DNA of 64,000 nucleotides from Mansonella perstans (Eukaryota > Nematoda > Chromadorea > Rhabditida > Onchocercidae). The position numbers were made by a program, and so were the translations under genes. The notes beneath the pieces are model-generated. The model was not told the origin of the DNA. It ran no database searches and was given only the letters and a program-made list of their open reading frames with translations. The DNA is taken from positions 186,001-250,000 of the forward strand of contig JBAMDO010000566.1 of the NCBI GenBank assembly GCA_037074765.1, given 5' to 3'. This document shows, piece after piece, positions 25,203 to 40,600 of the stretch. Every line of letters begins with the position of its first letter. Positions within the stretch are counted from its first letter, which is position 1.

Positions 25203-28200
25203 ATTTCCTTACTTATATTTAGTCGTAACACTAATTGATTGATAGTAACAGTATTACCAGAACAAGAATATTATTTACTCGATAAATATTCATCGATATC
25301 CTGCAAAAAATGTGAAAAATAATTCGACAATATTTTGAAATATTCATGCCGAAATCTGACTAAACTTTTGTTCTCGAGATTTGCGATGGGAAAAGCCAAA
25401 TTAGCATAAATTGAAATCAAATAACTGTCGCGCGGAAAAGGAAAATTAAGAGATAAGTTAGTAAAAAAATAGAAATAATAATTAAGAAAGATGAAATAGT
25501 TCAATAGTAGCTGAACTATGGCAAAAATAAATACTGAGACTCAAGGATACCTATTCAGTTACTATTACTGCCATATTACTCTCATGTGGAAAAAGTATTA
25601 AAAGATATCGAAAAGTAAATAAATTTGCAATAAGAAATTAAGCAAACAAACTATAGTATGGAGGTCTCAAGCAAATCAAACATCTATTTTAATTCTCTTT
25701 CTATATCTTACTATACCAGGTATGTAGAGTAACATCGAAGTGTATATGCCTGTATGTGTTATGTATCTGTATACATATACACCTGGTTGGTTGCATTTTT
25801 ATCAGTGATGCGTAGCATGCATACCAATGCAAATTCCACTCAGTCAATTTTATAACGATGAATCATCCAAATCAGGAGGAATCTGTGGGATTATCGAAAT
25901 CAAATTTATCAAGCAGAATGATAAAATCAATTAAAATTAGAGCGATGAGAAGAATGTAAGCTAAAAATGGATGTAATGTTGTTACAACGAGATTTCTCAG
26001 TACCTATGCACGACTGCATGTAAGAAAAGCGCTTGATAATATCTCCATAGTGACCAATAGAAGCTTACCAAAGCTTACCAGACTTCTAGTCTCAAATATG
26101 CAATGTGGAGAAAAAATCCTGAGCGGTCACTTTCTATAATCAAACAAGCTTCAGATCTGACCTTTACGTTTATCACTGCCATTTCTATTAGCAGATACAT
26201 TATTTTTGTGCTTTCCTCTGACTTCGTTTTAAGCATTTCCAAGAACTCAACAAAGGATGGATAACCTTTCATTATGAAAAATATCAACAAAATAGTAGTC
26301 AACTATTACCGTAGGAAATGACAGGGATTTGCTAGTTAAAATTGATCTAATTATCTGTTAATTGTATAACTCATTTTTGTTACTGCTTACTTTTATAATT
26401 TCTATTGTTGTAAACTAGTAGTATTGTGTAAATACAATATTATAACCGGAACAAATCCTCTTTTGCTAATAAACAACACGGACTATAGCTTTCCCGACAA
26501 AAAATTCTCCGGTAGGAATTACTTTGCTAGCTCTAACATTCATTGCACAAAGCAGGTTCTGTCGCCTAAAAGACTAGCAGCCTAAAAGGTTCTGTCGCAT
26601 TTAGGATCTTTTTTTTTTTTTTTCTACTGCTAGAATTCTTGGCAATGATCTCAGCGAATTGCTTCCAGATTATTAGCGTGAATTATCAATAACAATATAC
26701 TTAATAAATAAGCTCTTAAAAATGAGTCTTTTTGCTATTATTGAAATCTTTTTACAAAACAAAACATTCCAAACATGACATATTATACGCAGTAGGATGA
26801 TACTGTAATATGTTTAATATGAGAAGAATGTGAAAAAAGTGGAAAAAAGACAGTGAAAGATCTCCGAGTTATTTTCACTGATAACAGAGAGATAAGCATT
26901 GATTAGCGCTAGCACATAAACAAGAAAAAGAAATGAGCGGTATTGAATTGGTGTTCAATGCTGTAGGAAACTAAAAATCAACAAGAAAACACGGAAATTT
27001 CACATCACACATTACTCGAAATTTTTTGCAAAGCAAAAAATCTCAAATTTTGCAAAACCACAAAAAACACTTCGATTTATTTTTACTAATGATAGAGGGC
27101 TCTCTAAAGATCAAATGTTAGAGGTATGAAAGTTGTATTAAATAATTAAGGAAATATACCATTATTTTGTAGTTCGTTACGATGATATCGTAAATGCTTA
27201 CTTTATTATGATGTCATAAGTTTATGAACAATTTACTGATTGGCTGGATTTCATCTAAGCTCATTTGGTGAAAACATTTTCTGGGCTTAAATTATACAGT
27301 TTTCTGTCTAATTATGGAATAGGCGATATCTACTAGTTATACACGTAATTAAGGCCTTCACTAATTGTGAATTAGCCTTCCAAACTGTAAAAACAACAGT
27401 AAGTTCAAAAAATTTGGGAAAGATTTTTGACATTGTTTAGAAATGTTATAATTTGGACAGGTAAACGAGCTTCTCCATGGAATGAATAAATATCGGTGAT
27501 AGATCCAAAATTCAGCTTGATGCAGTGGTTTGTATACAAATATTGAATTGCAGAAGAGAAAGTTTGTTTACCATAGAAAAGAAAGTCGTCCAATCGATGG
27601 ATTATTTAATTGCAATGAAGTGACTAGTTTCTCTGAACTATGCTCCCTGTCTTCGGTAGAAATATCCGTCCATTAGCTTATGTCAATAGCTGGTACGATG
27701 ACACTGTTGTAACAAATAGAGGATTTCAAATGGTATTATTCTGTTGAAGCATTTAGAGTTCCACTCGTATGAATCATCTTTTTTATTATAAAAATTCTCC
27801 ATTTGCATTTTTTATTTCCTAGCTGAACGATGGTTTTAGTCATTTCAGAAAGGTTGAAATGTTGGTATTATATTCGTAGTGTGCGATTGTATCATCATTA
27901 AAAGCTCTAATAATTAGCGAGAAATCTGTTCGGCAGGAATCGGAAACTTTTTTAGATATCAGAAAAATATAATGCATTCTCCTTATGGCCAAATAATAAA
28001 TGATTACAAAGAAGAATGAATATTATTGTCACAATTATTATATTGTACGATAAAAAAAAGAAAAAAAAAATCAGGCGCTATTTGATAAATACCCGATTAC
28101 ACTGTACAGCATAGGAAATTTCAAATACTTTATTTAAAATTACAAATCAAAAAAAAGTTACTGGAGAGGAACCTAGAATAAGTACTAGTAAAAATTTATC

Positions 28201-29875
28201 TAACTTAAGCTGAAAGTTCAAATGGCACAGCATAACCTTAAACAGTTTTTAGAATTTTCAAATCGAAATTCTACAAAAATTCGCTTTCATAATAAACTAT
28301 TTCCAATAAATCATTTATTATTAGTCTTACAAATTTTAAAGTTTCCTTTCCACTAAAATACATTTTTCCATAGAAATGCGTGAGGCGATATGTGTTCAGA
28401 ATTACGTGTGCTGAACAGTTCATATTTTCGAAAAACATATTGTGAGAATTATAAGCCTTCTAGCTACTCATCTCACGCATTTTGTCTTTCCAAGTAATTA
28501 TTGAAAATATCGCTTCATTTTAACTGAGCAGAATTAAGCAGACTGGAGCTGCTTCTCGAAAGAAATACAAAGAATATGGCAGCAAAAGGATACATGGATA
28601 CAAATTAGGACAATCAGAAAGTTTACAAATTATAGTGACCAAATTGTCAACAAAATATTCATTAAAATCATAAAAGTCTAATAAGATAAAATTGAAGCAC
28701 TTTTCTCAGTGATACATTTTTACAGATAAAAAAGATTATTAAACAATGCTTAACGGCATGGCAGTTAAATTTATTTCATTCATAATAGCACAACGAATTA
28801 TTTAAATTTAAAAAATAAGATTCAAATTTTTACAAAATTAGTCTGCAATCTTCTTGCGAGAATATTATGCAGATTAAATTTTCAGTTATCAAAGCAAAAA
28901 TATTAATCAACAATAGCTTACTGAATGATCGATTTTTCTTGCTTACTAACTATTCTTCATTCCTCTGGGAATTTTCCGAACAAAAATTTGTTTGAAAAGA
29001 TTTTGAACAATTAATATAAAAGACAACCTGGAAGAGTTACAATAGCAAAGAATGAATTTTGAAAACAAAGAATGGAACGGTAGTGTAACGAAAAAAAAAG
29101 CATAAAAAGGAAATCAGAGTAAAAATCAAAGCGAGATATTGATTTGACTAACTATAAATTTAAATTAATCTTTTTTTTTTTTTATCATACTTGAATTATT
29201 CGATAAAATTTGCATGAATAGTTATGGAATTAGAGTAAGGTTTCGATAAAGTAAATCGTGGAGCTAGAATCAATCAGCCAAACTTGTCTCACGTGATTTA
29301 GTTGTAGTAGAAAATTCATTACGTCTTCGCTCCACTCCACCATATTCTGTTGGCGTAAAATCGTGTCGCGTGGAATGCTATAGAATTTGTTTTTTGATTT
29401 AATTTGTTGTTAAAATGCAATTGAAAACTAATTTTTTTCAATAATCCTGAAAATACTTTCTAATAGTTATTTGCACAACCAGTAAAGCAGACTATCACTG
29501 GCATTTTACGATATTAAACTATCTCATTTAATTAATAGCTATCATGTAATCTTAATTAATCAGCAAATTTACAATTTCAAACTAAACAATTTAACTAATT
29601 CAACATTTAACAGTGTATTTTTTCAGCTTCTCTCAAATTTTCCTAAATATTTCGCTAAGTTTTAGCATATCAATGCATCCTTTATTGGTACATCAAGAGG
29701 TGCTCTCATTGAAATAGCAAATGACCATCAATATTAAATAACATAATTAATTTAGATATTAGCATTTATTTAGGTGCTTCGTATATTTATCTAAAGTTCA
29801 GCTTTTTTAAATAATAAACAATGTGTGATAAAATTTAACAAAAGGGAAATCAACTGAGCTTTTTGACTACACAGT
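25203..29875. other. 4.7-kb intergenic region
   Basis: This lies upstream of the tetraspan-like gene and downstream of the MUP-4-like gene. It contains the likely poly(A) signal of the latter (TTTATT at 29765-29770, AATAAA on the minus strand, about 105 nt past the stop). It also contains a small direct repeat near 26554-26598. Open frames at 26075-26302 and 27405-27593 (-) have no splice context or domain. The rest is AT-rich sequence in which I see no gene. Confidence 0.45.
26554..26598. repeat. short tandem direct repeat, 33-bp period
   Basis: The 12-mer AGGTTCTGTCGC occurs at 26554-26565 and again at 26587-26598, with CCTAAAAG-type sequence repeated between the copies. Two units only; probably a local duplication. 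Confidence 0.6.
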
Positions 29876-31607
29876 TCAAAAAAAAAGAACCTTAGTAGTT
29901 CTGTCAAAGATGGAATCGTCAATTTCGTCTTGACTGTATGCTTTTTCATCGTAATCATCTACCTAAAATAAAATTAGCGATAAGAAATCGACTGACAGTA
30001 ACTAGCTGTTATTATTATAAATCAGTTTCATTACAGCAAATATCTGGAAATTATCTTCATCTATATTACTATGTTAATTGATGGATTAAGCATATTTAAT
30101 AATCTTTGAACGAATAAGAACTTATCTGTATCATCAATCATTTTTTGCATCTGAAGTCAATTAGGTATGTACAAGTCTTAAAGTTGCAGTCAGTAATATT
30201 AGGAATTTAGGTGTAACGTGGGCGTGCTAAAGTTGTAAGTTATCAGAGAAACTGTAAGTTCAAATGCTGTGGAGGATAAGAAATTATGATGGTTATTTTC
30301 AAAATTTATTGGAAGAAGATATCTTGGAAGCTGAAGTATATCTTTAATTATCATGCGAATAATTAACACAACAAAATTAATGAAATAACGTGGCAGAAAA
30401 CATTACCATTTGGCGAGTAGTCCGGGTAGCTGTGTATTCACGTGAACCACTTTCACGTATTGTTCCTCCTCTGCTCCTGCTACTTCGCGGTATTGATTCA
30501 CTCCTTAGGAAATGTTCTGGTTCTCCTACATACTGCTCGGATTCAACTTCAATCGGAGGTCGCGGGAACTTGAAATTTAGCTAATCATTTTATTTAGGAA
30601 TAATGAAAATAATAAAAGATTTTCAGAAAAAGTAAATTGAAGATGGGAACGAAAGATTAAGATAAAGCTGTCAACGCACGTGTTAAAGACATATTTTTTA
30701 ATAATTATATAAAACAAACTGCTATAGTACCTGTGAATGTCTACCATCACCTGCACTACTACTAGCTGCAGCAGTAACTTCATAAATTGCTTGCCCAGTT
30801 TCTGGATCATGATAAATAGTTTTCTTGATTTCATGCGTTGTAATGTCAGTGATAACTCGTCTCTCATACTGAACTGACGAACCGGATGATTCACCAGAAA
30901 TGGAACCTCCATCATCCAAGTAACGTTGCAGTTGACGACTTCTTACCTCCGGTGGAACGATTTCATCGACCTTAAACGTAAGACATTCAAGCCATTGAAA
31001 AGATAAAAGATTGATATCCTTTAAAACATGATGATAAAAAATTTAATTCATGAAAATTCAATTCAATGATTACAATTACTATTAGTAGAGCAGAAAGTCA
31101 TATTTACCTCACGTCGTTTTAGTTTCGCACGTGGGATGGAATAGTAATCGGAAGGAAGAATCTCTTGGCCACTTCCAACACTTGTTTCTGGGCTTCGTCG
31201 GAAGAATCTAAGATGATGTTTGCAAATTATTAAGTGCTTGAAACTTTTGTCAATTACACGAGATTCATTTCTTAAATATTTCTTCAATCATTTTGACAAT
31301 TTGTCAAAGAAAAGAAATTGTATAACGTGAGTGAAGAAGTAGTAGTGATAAATACCTGAGCTTCGAGCAGTAGTACAAACAAAAACATAGTGATAGGAGT
31401 AATAATAAGATAGCAAGGATTAGGAGGAATAACAGGGCTGTCTTAGCTGGCTCGATCTCACAAAATTCTCCGGTATAACCGCCCACACATGAACATGTGA
31501 CATTTTTAGTTGCTTCATTGAATATGCAATCACCGTGACCATTACATAGACCGCATAATTCTGCTGCACATATTCGACCAGGTGAATTCGGATTACCATC
31601 AACATAT
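29876..31607 (-). other. transmembrane segment and cytoplasmic tail exons
   Basis: Exon 31356-31607 ends the last EGF (GGYTGEFC) and encodes a Leu/Ile-rich helix running into CFCLYYCSK. Exons 31108-31207, 30731-30970, 30407-30568 and 29876-29962 encode a charged tail with RSPETSVGSGQEI, IVPPEVRSRQLQRYL, DITTHEIKKTIYHD, Ser/Arg-rich runs and an acidic VDDYDEKAYSQDEIDD near the end. The tail would face intermediate filaments if function follows C. elegans MUP-4. Confidence 0.85.
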
Positions 31608-34600
31608 CTTAATTAGCATACCCATTAATTAAACAATAAATCAAACTTGTTAACATTGCAGAAATTTGCAAGTTGTTTATAAGAGGGCGGAAATTAACTA
31701 ATTAAAAAAAATCAATTATTTACAACACATCCAATTTGGCTTTAATTCATGATGTTGCAATAAAAAAAGAGGAAATCTGTTGAGAGTTTTGATTTACCTA
31801 CCCATCGGGGCAGCGACATTCGTAACCAATTCGCAGATCAATGCAAGTTGCTACCGCACTGCAGTTGGTAAGACCAAGAGCACATTCGTTGACATCTTGC
31901 AGCCGTAAACAGTACACATTTTCGGGATAGTTAAGTTCATTAAGAAATGGACTAGATCGAATGTCCACATAGCCTTCTTTGCAAATGCATTTAGCCTTCA
32001 GAGGAAAAAAATAAGAATGAAAATTTCACACAGATCGAAATTAAATTTCAATCAGATTCGTCCTATCGTCGTTTGTTTTTATTAAGGTTCCATTATATAA
32101 CAGTAAGTTAGAGATTGGTGCAAAGAGGAAACTCGAATGAGGCATTTAGGCTCGAGAAAGGTTCGCAATGCGAATCCGTGTTAGCAAAACTTTTCTGACA
32201 ATTGTATATTCAATTCTACATCGTCTAGATTGCCTTAATAATTTTAGTTAGATTTAATTGATTCTGACCCCTGTTTCTCCGTTTTGACAAGTGGTATTTT
32301 CAGGACAAAAATTCACATCAGAGCAATAATCGATACGACATAATGAACCGGGCAATTTTCCCGGTGCTGCTGCATTAACATATGGTTTTATGCATTCACA
32401 CCTATAAACGTATCTCATTTAATTTTCGAGAATTTTACGCAGTTCGAATATCTAATTTAAAATTTAATTATTAGAATTCGCACTTCATTTGCGCATATCT
32501 TTCAAAGGTAAATTGGAATCTGTTTGTTCGCTTGTTTTAAAACTAACAAGTAATATACTGAATGAATATTTTTGTTATTACCTGTATAGGTGATCCTGAT
32601 CGATACACCGGGCATGCTCATCACATTCGTTCCACTCTTTACGTTCGCATTCATTTATATTAGTAGAACTTACGCATTCACGTCCCGGTTTTGAGGGATT
32701 CAGATCACGATATGTATCCGGACATTGACATCTGCAGAATTCGTGGTGCAGAAATGTAATTTTTCGATATGTATGCGAAAAATTAATAAAATTTTCAGAT
32801 ATTCTTTATTTCTAGAATGACGATTTCTAAATTAAAATTATTTCACCAGAGATTACTCAGGAAGATTTCAATTAAGATCTGAAACTTCTCACAAATATCT
32901 GGAACTTTACATTTTACTATAACCATTTATCGTTCACTGTGTATTACTGATTCAACTGGAATGTTTACTATGACCGTGCTGAGGAAGAAAATTTTACAAT
33001 GCTAAAATTATTTTAACTATTAACAATCTGTTAATCTATTTGAAAAAACTTGCATATCAACTTACGTATAACCGGTAGGAGTAGAAATACATTTTGCATC
33101 TGGATGACAATCACTTTTATAACAGTTATCAAACGGATTTGTTTGAATTGGACTAATATATTGTTTGCTTTTACCAACCTGAACACAAAAGTTAGTCGAT
33201 AAACTTATGTTTTGATATTATCTGCTTCCGGTGACTTACTTGCAAACAACATTTATAAGATTTAATTTTGAAATAGTATTAATTTGAACTACAAAAAATT
33301 ATTGTGTTATGGCAAGAAAAAATTTTGCAAACTTCGAAATTATTCTTTTGGGTGATATAGTCCAAAAGATCGGTAAAAACACTTGGAGGTGATGCTACAC
33401 TGCCACGTGCGAAGTGAACCGTGAAATTGTATAAAATTCCTTTATCCCATTGCTAGAATTAATCAATACAGTGCAATCAGTAAAAAGGAATTCCGGAGTA
33501 CTATAAACACATCACTATTAAAGGTGCAAACTTCACTGCTACAGTAGCTATAGAAAAGATTATTCAGTGAAAGCTTCAAATATCTAAACAAAATTGTGGT
33601 AAAAAAGAAACTTTTAAAAATAGTAAAATATCAAAAATTTGTAAATGTTTCGAGTATCGGTGAAATATTTCTCAAAAAAAGTTTTTTTGTTTATTCGAAA
33701 AATTGTAAACCTTAATGAAATCACTTGGCCGAGTGATTTTGTTTACTTCAGCAGCCACAAAACTATTGCTGAGCGGTGTATTTGCATAGCTTTCAGCAAT
33801 TCCTTTTTCAAATGCATTTACCAACTGCTTGTATTGGTCACTTTGAGGATTTGCCAAATTATCGTTATAATTTAATTCGTCACTATTCTGACGAATAACC
33901 CATAAAGGTAAAGACCAAGATTCGACCTGAAATTTCAGAAATTTCAAACGCTAAACTATGAAATGATAAAGTTACAATTCTGAATGTTTAGTCAAAGAGA
34001 TTGATAATAAAAGAGAACAGAATCTTAGACTAGAAAAATACTAAAGCTTCCTTACCGGACGACATTTTTCTTCAGGGCCTGGACGTTTCTGTCCAGGCGG
34101 ACAAACACACAACTGATCCTTAGAGCAAATTTCACCAAGCTCTTCCTGACAGAACATTTCACCGCATGGTAAACCTTTTTTTCTGAATTAAATTAAGAAA
34201 ACTTCTGTTGTTTTCTTTTTTGCTTTTCCATTTCAGTTAGCGATGATACGGTACAATGATACAATCATATCAGTAACATGAAATCGCCAAAAATGTTAAA
34301 ATTTCAATTCGGAAGAAGATTTCAAACGAAATGAAAATGCAAAAATTCGTTCAGTTCTAGAGAAAATTTGAATGATATCGGTAGGACTGACCGGCAAATC
34401 GTGCCGGGTTGTGATGGATTTTGATCGATATAAGGTGGGTTGCATTCGCAACGGAATCCTTCTTCCGTGTCAATACATTTTGCATTCTTATCACAGTTAT
34501 TCAAATTTGATGATTCACATTCATTTACTACTGCAAATGATTTACAAATGATAACCATTGATAATTACAGGTCCAAACACTTAAACACTTCACCCAGGCT

Positions 34601-37600
34601 AATTAATTCTTAATTGATTCATTCCAAGGATGTTATTAGCATTTTCCACAAAAATTTCAAAACACATCCACAATTTCATTAAATAATCAAGCAAACATAT
34701 ATATGAGACAATTAATTACTGCAACCCTTACTTTTCTCGCAATTTGTTTGAGTAAGAAGAAAAAAGGTAAAAAATATGAGTTTACTTTTGACATAAAAAC
34801 TCACTTAACTTGCAATCTGTCCCCGGTTCAGCCGGATTTTTATCACGATAACCAGTTTTGCAACGGCATTCATAACCGTCTTCTCGATCTGTACACACCG
34901 CAAAACGACTACAGTTATTTAAATGCGAATTTAAACATTCGTTTACCAATTCCTTGCAAATCCTTCCTGAAATGAAAATGACCAAATTTCAAAACAAGAG
35001 AAAAGAAAAAAACTGATTTCCTGAAAGTCACGTCTTAAGGAAAAATTGACAAGTACCGGAATACTTAAAGTAAGTTGCCAAATACAACCAAATGAATACA
35101 AATAGAATGCTTGAGCAATAAGAAAACTTCAGTGATGAAAAATACCTCAGGAAGGATGTATATGCATCTCGAAATGTCAGTATGAAGCTTATAGTAAAAG
35201 TCACCGAGAATTTTATAAAAAAAAATTCACGGAATCTGAAATGTTAGGCGAGAACCAACCAGGCTTGCTAGGATTCATGTCGATATAGCCATTACGACAT
35301 GAACATGTGTAACTTTCTGGTTTGACAGCTTCAGCACATGTAGCTGCTTGATGACAATCATGCTTTGATGGATCACCGCAGATACGTTCCAAGCAAACAC
35401 GACCTAAAAATTAAATTTCTTAAATTAAAAAAATTTAAATTAAAAATCTGACGTTTTGAAAAATGATTATAAATGATTTCAACATTACAACTATGATAAA
35501 ATGAAAGAGATTTAAATAAGGCCATTTACGACAAATTACTTCAAGAAAACACTATGGTCACATATGGAATTATTCATCTTCAGGCATTTGAAAGGTAAAG
35601 TGCACAAAAATTTTTTTGTGTGTCTCTTTCATTTTTATTTTTTGCATCTTCTGATTTATTAAAATCGAAAAAGATTTAGATAAAGGCAACAAGAAATATG
35701 ACATATTTCCAGAATTTCAAGCAAGTCATTCACACAAGTCACAAATTTTCATTTTTCTTGAGCCAAAAGATCAGAATGTTATTAACGTCATCACAACGTT
35801 TATTTTATGATTTTAACAAATAACGATGATTTCATTTTGTAATTTTCACTTGATTTCTTTCAGTAATATCCAACCATTGCTACTGTACCTCAATATTACG
35901 ACAAGAGTAACATAAAATACTATGAACTGATCAATTATAAATCTTGATCATTGCCATAATCAACATTATCATTACCATTATCATTATCATCATCAGCAAG
36001 ACTAGAATTTTTAAATTGCTTTTTTTTAAGGCTTATTAAGTGACTTCCTAATATTTTTTTGTACTGTTTCGCTCATTACAGTTGTCTTCAATCTTACTTT
36101 GAAAAATTTGTAATATTATCTTTTTTTTCAATTTGATCACTTCTTGTATGTTATAATATCATTTGATATCAGAAAGAGAAGGACAGTTCATAGTGTAACA
36201 ACAGCACCAACACAATCACACGACAGAAGAGAAAAAATAATTGGACATTTGAATAATTCAAACAACCAATGTGCGTTTTTGTGAATGTACTAAGACTAAA
36301 CCAAGAGCTCGACCCAGTCCTAGTTTTTTCTCGTTATAAAAAAGTTGGAAAAATAACCTGGCTTAGTTGGATCGGGACTTTTGTCAATATAACCAGGTTT
36401 ACAGACACAAATATAGTCGTTTGTACCTTTCTCGATACATTTCGCATTCTTATCGCAGTCGTTTTGGTTTGTTTTACAGAGAAGATTTGCTGAAAGCTTG
36501 TACATGACCTATTAATGACCAATGCGCTGAAAACATCCATTTGTGATTAAATATGGATTCATAGCTATGATATTTAGAGTATTCCAACTTATCGTGATAC
36601 TTTGTTCACAGATTCTTCCTGGATTTCGAAGACCATCGTGATCAATGAAACCTTCCTTGCATTGACACTTGTAACTTTCCTTCGTATCCGTACAAATCGC
36701 ATTTTCACTACACGTGTTTAATGATTTATCGGCACATTCGTCTACCAGCGGTTTACAAGATGTACCACCAAAGTGTTGAGGATTTGGACTACAAAATGAA
36801 AAATGTTAATTTGTCGTCTAATTTATTAAATAAACAGATTTTAATTACTTTACATTTTTCCTCTTGGGGCATTTTAACAACAAAATTTAAAAGTTATCAG
36901 AAGTTAAAAAAGAAAAGTATTTTAGAGAAACATTCAAACACTTGAAAAAAAAATTTATTGTTTGTGACATCACTGCATGCCTGAACGGTAATTACTATTT
37001 TTAGAAAACTTTTTAGGCTTCTAAATTCTTTGCTCTATCCGGTAATACCCAATGTATTCCGAATGCCCAGTAGACAGGTAGCTACCCAGCTCATTTTTAA
37101 AATGTGCAAGGTTATCAAAGACAGAAATCATGCATGAATAAATAATATTATGAATACCTGTAGTCTACATGATTCTCTTTACATCGACACAAAAATCCTT
37201 TTGGCGTATCAATGCAATCTGCATTTGCTGAACAATTATGAATGCCTTGGGCGCATTCATTTACCACTGCAATTAATTAAATGCATAATTATCTCACATC
37301 CGTTTAAATTAATTTAGCAATGAAATTTTTTAAAATTCATTTTCCGAAATTTTCAGAAAATACGAAAAAACTTTTTCTAATTAAGCATATTTACAATTGT
37401 ATATCCCGTTTTCCCGAAAATCCGAAAGTTTATATCCTAGATTCATAGATATAATATTTTATTAAGTAGTAAGTTAATACGACAAAATTTACGGTAGCAT
37501 GTAATTCTACCATTCTATGTAATTTATTATTTCAACACACACATGGCCGACAAACTCTTCCGGGTTTTCGAGCCTGATCCGGACTTTCATCGATATAACC

Positions 37601-40600
37601 ATCCTTGCATGTGCAAATATATCCTTCATCTGTATCAATACAGTTCGCATTCTTATCACAATCATGCATTCCGGCGGTGCATTCATTCACCACTACAATA
37701 AAACAGATTACGTTCCATTGCACGCTTTTAACATTAATCTCACAGGTGCCAATTAGATAATTTTGTTAAATTAGATAATTTAACAAAAATTATAGTGCGA
37801 AGCTCTGTCCATGTGTGACATTCTCGTGACATTACGTCATTTTAATTTATTATTATTTTAGTGATACTATCTCTGTCAGATTCCTCAATTTCAACATTTC
37901 ATTGAATTACCTTTTCAGTGATACTATTCACTTTTAGATCAAGCATAACTTACAGCAAATCTGAGTGATGGGATGCCGCACATAATTAGTGGGACATTGG
38001 CAAAAGAATGCTCCTCGATCATCCGGTAGGCACTCCTCATGTTTCCGCTGATCACACGCGTTCGGCAAATATGGTTCACACATTCCTCTCGCCTGACATT
38101 TACCATCTGAACTAGCCACATGACCAGGCCTTGAAATGCTCACTTCATATTTTATACATGTAGGCTTTTCGTTTTCCAGAAAAGTTATAACCACTGGAAT
38201 CATCAAAATGTTTAAATGAATTTAAAATTTTTTATTAAAACTTTAACAGTATTCTAATACGATGTCAGTTCATTTCAACTTCATTGAATGCTTCTTCCCT
38301 TTCTCTCCTCTGCTATCCTTTTCAATTATTCATCTTTATTATTTCTTATTTTAATTACTCGCTTATTCATACAATTACATATCCTTTCACCTTCATTACT
38401 TTCAATAAATTTTTTGCAAGATTCCAATCCAATAAAGAAACATACAGACATTGGCAAACTCGTTTTCCGGATGATGAAATGGCGCAATGTTCGTTTTCTC
38501 TACACGGCTTCCCATGTCCGCATTCATCTGGCCTTATTCCAGGCGTAGACGGTTGCTTTGTATCTGTTAAAAGAATGTTCACTTTCTATGTTGTTGAAAT
38601 ATCGTTGAAAAATTTTTACTTACCGTATAGCATTACGTGATCGAAAAACTACAGTTTCAAGGAAGTTATGTTTGAAGTCGTAAGAGAAGAAAAATTAAAA
38701 AATCATCTGATCTGAACAACTCACCGCAAGTGCCAGACTTTTGACTACGTGTTGTGCTAGGTGGACAGACACACCGATGATTTCCATGTGGTGTCTTCCG
38801 ACATAGTTCAGGATATGGACAAGAAGAAATAAGTTGTGGATTACATAAAGTACCACCACAAACCTGAAAAAAGGAACAAAATATTAGAATTTAGGTTTTT
38901 TTCTTTGAAATCTGCTTGATAATAAATTAATTGCCCGTCATATATTTATACCCTTGTAATCGGATGTTGTTCAAATGGCATCGGACAGATGCAACAAGGT
39001 TTTCCATTTTTCAATGAACATATCTGATTCAGCGATCGATCACATCCTGCATGAGTTTGCAGAACGCAATTTTCTGAAATTTAAATTCTTTAAAGCAACT
39101 TTTTCTGACTCTAAAAAATCACTTAAAAGATTTCATTGTTCTAATAAAATCAATGATAATAGAATTTTAAGTTGGATATAAATAAAGAAAAATTTAATAT
39201 TTATAATGTTAAGTATGCATTGTGTGCAATCCAAGCAAATAATTAATTAAAGGCATTAAACTTTCCACAGCACTCTACAATCCTTTCTAATAATTACATT
39301 AATATGGAATGGTGAGATGAACAAAAACGTGCCAACTGAACATGTGTCAAAAATTTGTCAACAAACAAAAAAGGTGACAAAAAACAACTGTATTCATATA
39401 CAATCACTCATTTTTAATAAACATAACGGAAAAAGAATTTGTCAAATTTGTCAAAAAAAGCTTTATTTAAATTAGTCAATTAACAATGTTAGCATCATTT
39501 GCACATACATTAATTAGCTTTATGTCTTTCAGTAAATTCTTATATGTTGATAAGTTAGTTTTAATAATTCATTAAAACAATGTTAGCAAATACAAATCAA
39601 TTCAATTTCATTTAATTGCCAGCTTTCATAAAATAAATGATTATATATGTCTGATAAACTTCCATTATTTCAGTTTAAGAAAAAAAAATGAAATAGTTCG
39701 CAATTATGTAGATGTTTAAAGCTAATTAGAACAAATCAAATATGAATGAATAGAGAGAAAAATGAGTGATTAAAACCAATTTTAATTTTGCTATCTATTT
39801 GATTAATGAGGAATTTATTTAAATAATTTATACTATTTTCAAAAACAAAAAAAAGAAAGAAATTTAACAATGTGTTGTTTTCTAACTTTTGAGGCCTTTT
39901 AAAAATTACTTTTGCCCACAGGTTTATTCAATTCATATTTCATTTGTTCAATTTTTTTTCGTAAGCAAAATTTTTTCATAAGCCTCAAAAGTTTCGAAGC
40001 TGTAAAATATCCCACTCCCTACCTTCTGCGCCTGTAATGAATGCAGCATGTAAGAAGAATGTCAATATCGAGGCAGATCTCGTTCGATGATGTATTTTTA
40101 CAAACAGTACAAACAATATTAATGAAATATCTGCAATGCTTTTTTATCACATTTAACTTAATTTCATCTCTTTACACTTTCAGGATTCACGTATGAGTAT
40201 TAGATTGATACTAGGCTAAAATTATATGTTACTTCGAGAAGAATTTACTTGAAGTTTCAAGCCTTAAAAAGACATCAGTGATTTTATTTCTCTTCTTTTT
40301 GTTTTGTATTTTTAAAAACTCTAAAATTAAAAAGTTAAAATTAACAAGAAAGTTAACCTTGAAATATTGCTGGTCCAACAGGCGGTGAGACAGTGGATGG
40401 ACAAGTTACTTTCTGAATTGCACTTCGTAAACGAGCATTCAAATCTTCAAATGCATTTACATGAAACGTTCGCTTCTTCGATCCTAAAAAAAAATTATCT
40501 TCTGAAAATCGATCGGATGATTCTGATACCGGATGATTTGCATGAAATGCTGTTAAACTGACATTATTTACTAAATCGAAACTTTCTTTGTTGTTGTCGG

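Noticed and set aside
26075..27593. Two minus-strand open frames as possible genes
   Set aside because: No domain, no splice partners, composition of translated AT-rich DNA, and no conserved motif.
35935..36000. CAT/ATT trinucleotide run in a receptor intron as a functional element
   Set aside because: Short imperfect simple repeat inside an intron with no other feature.
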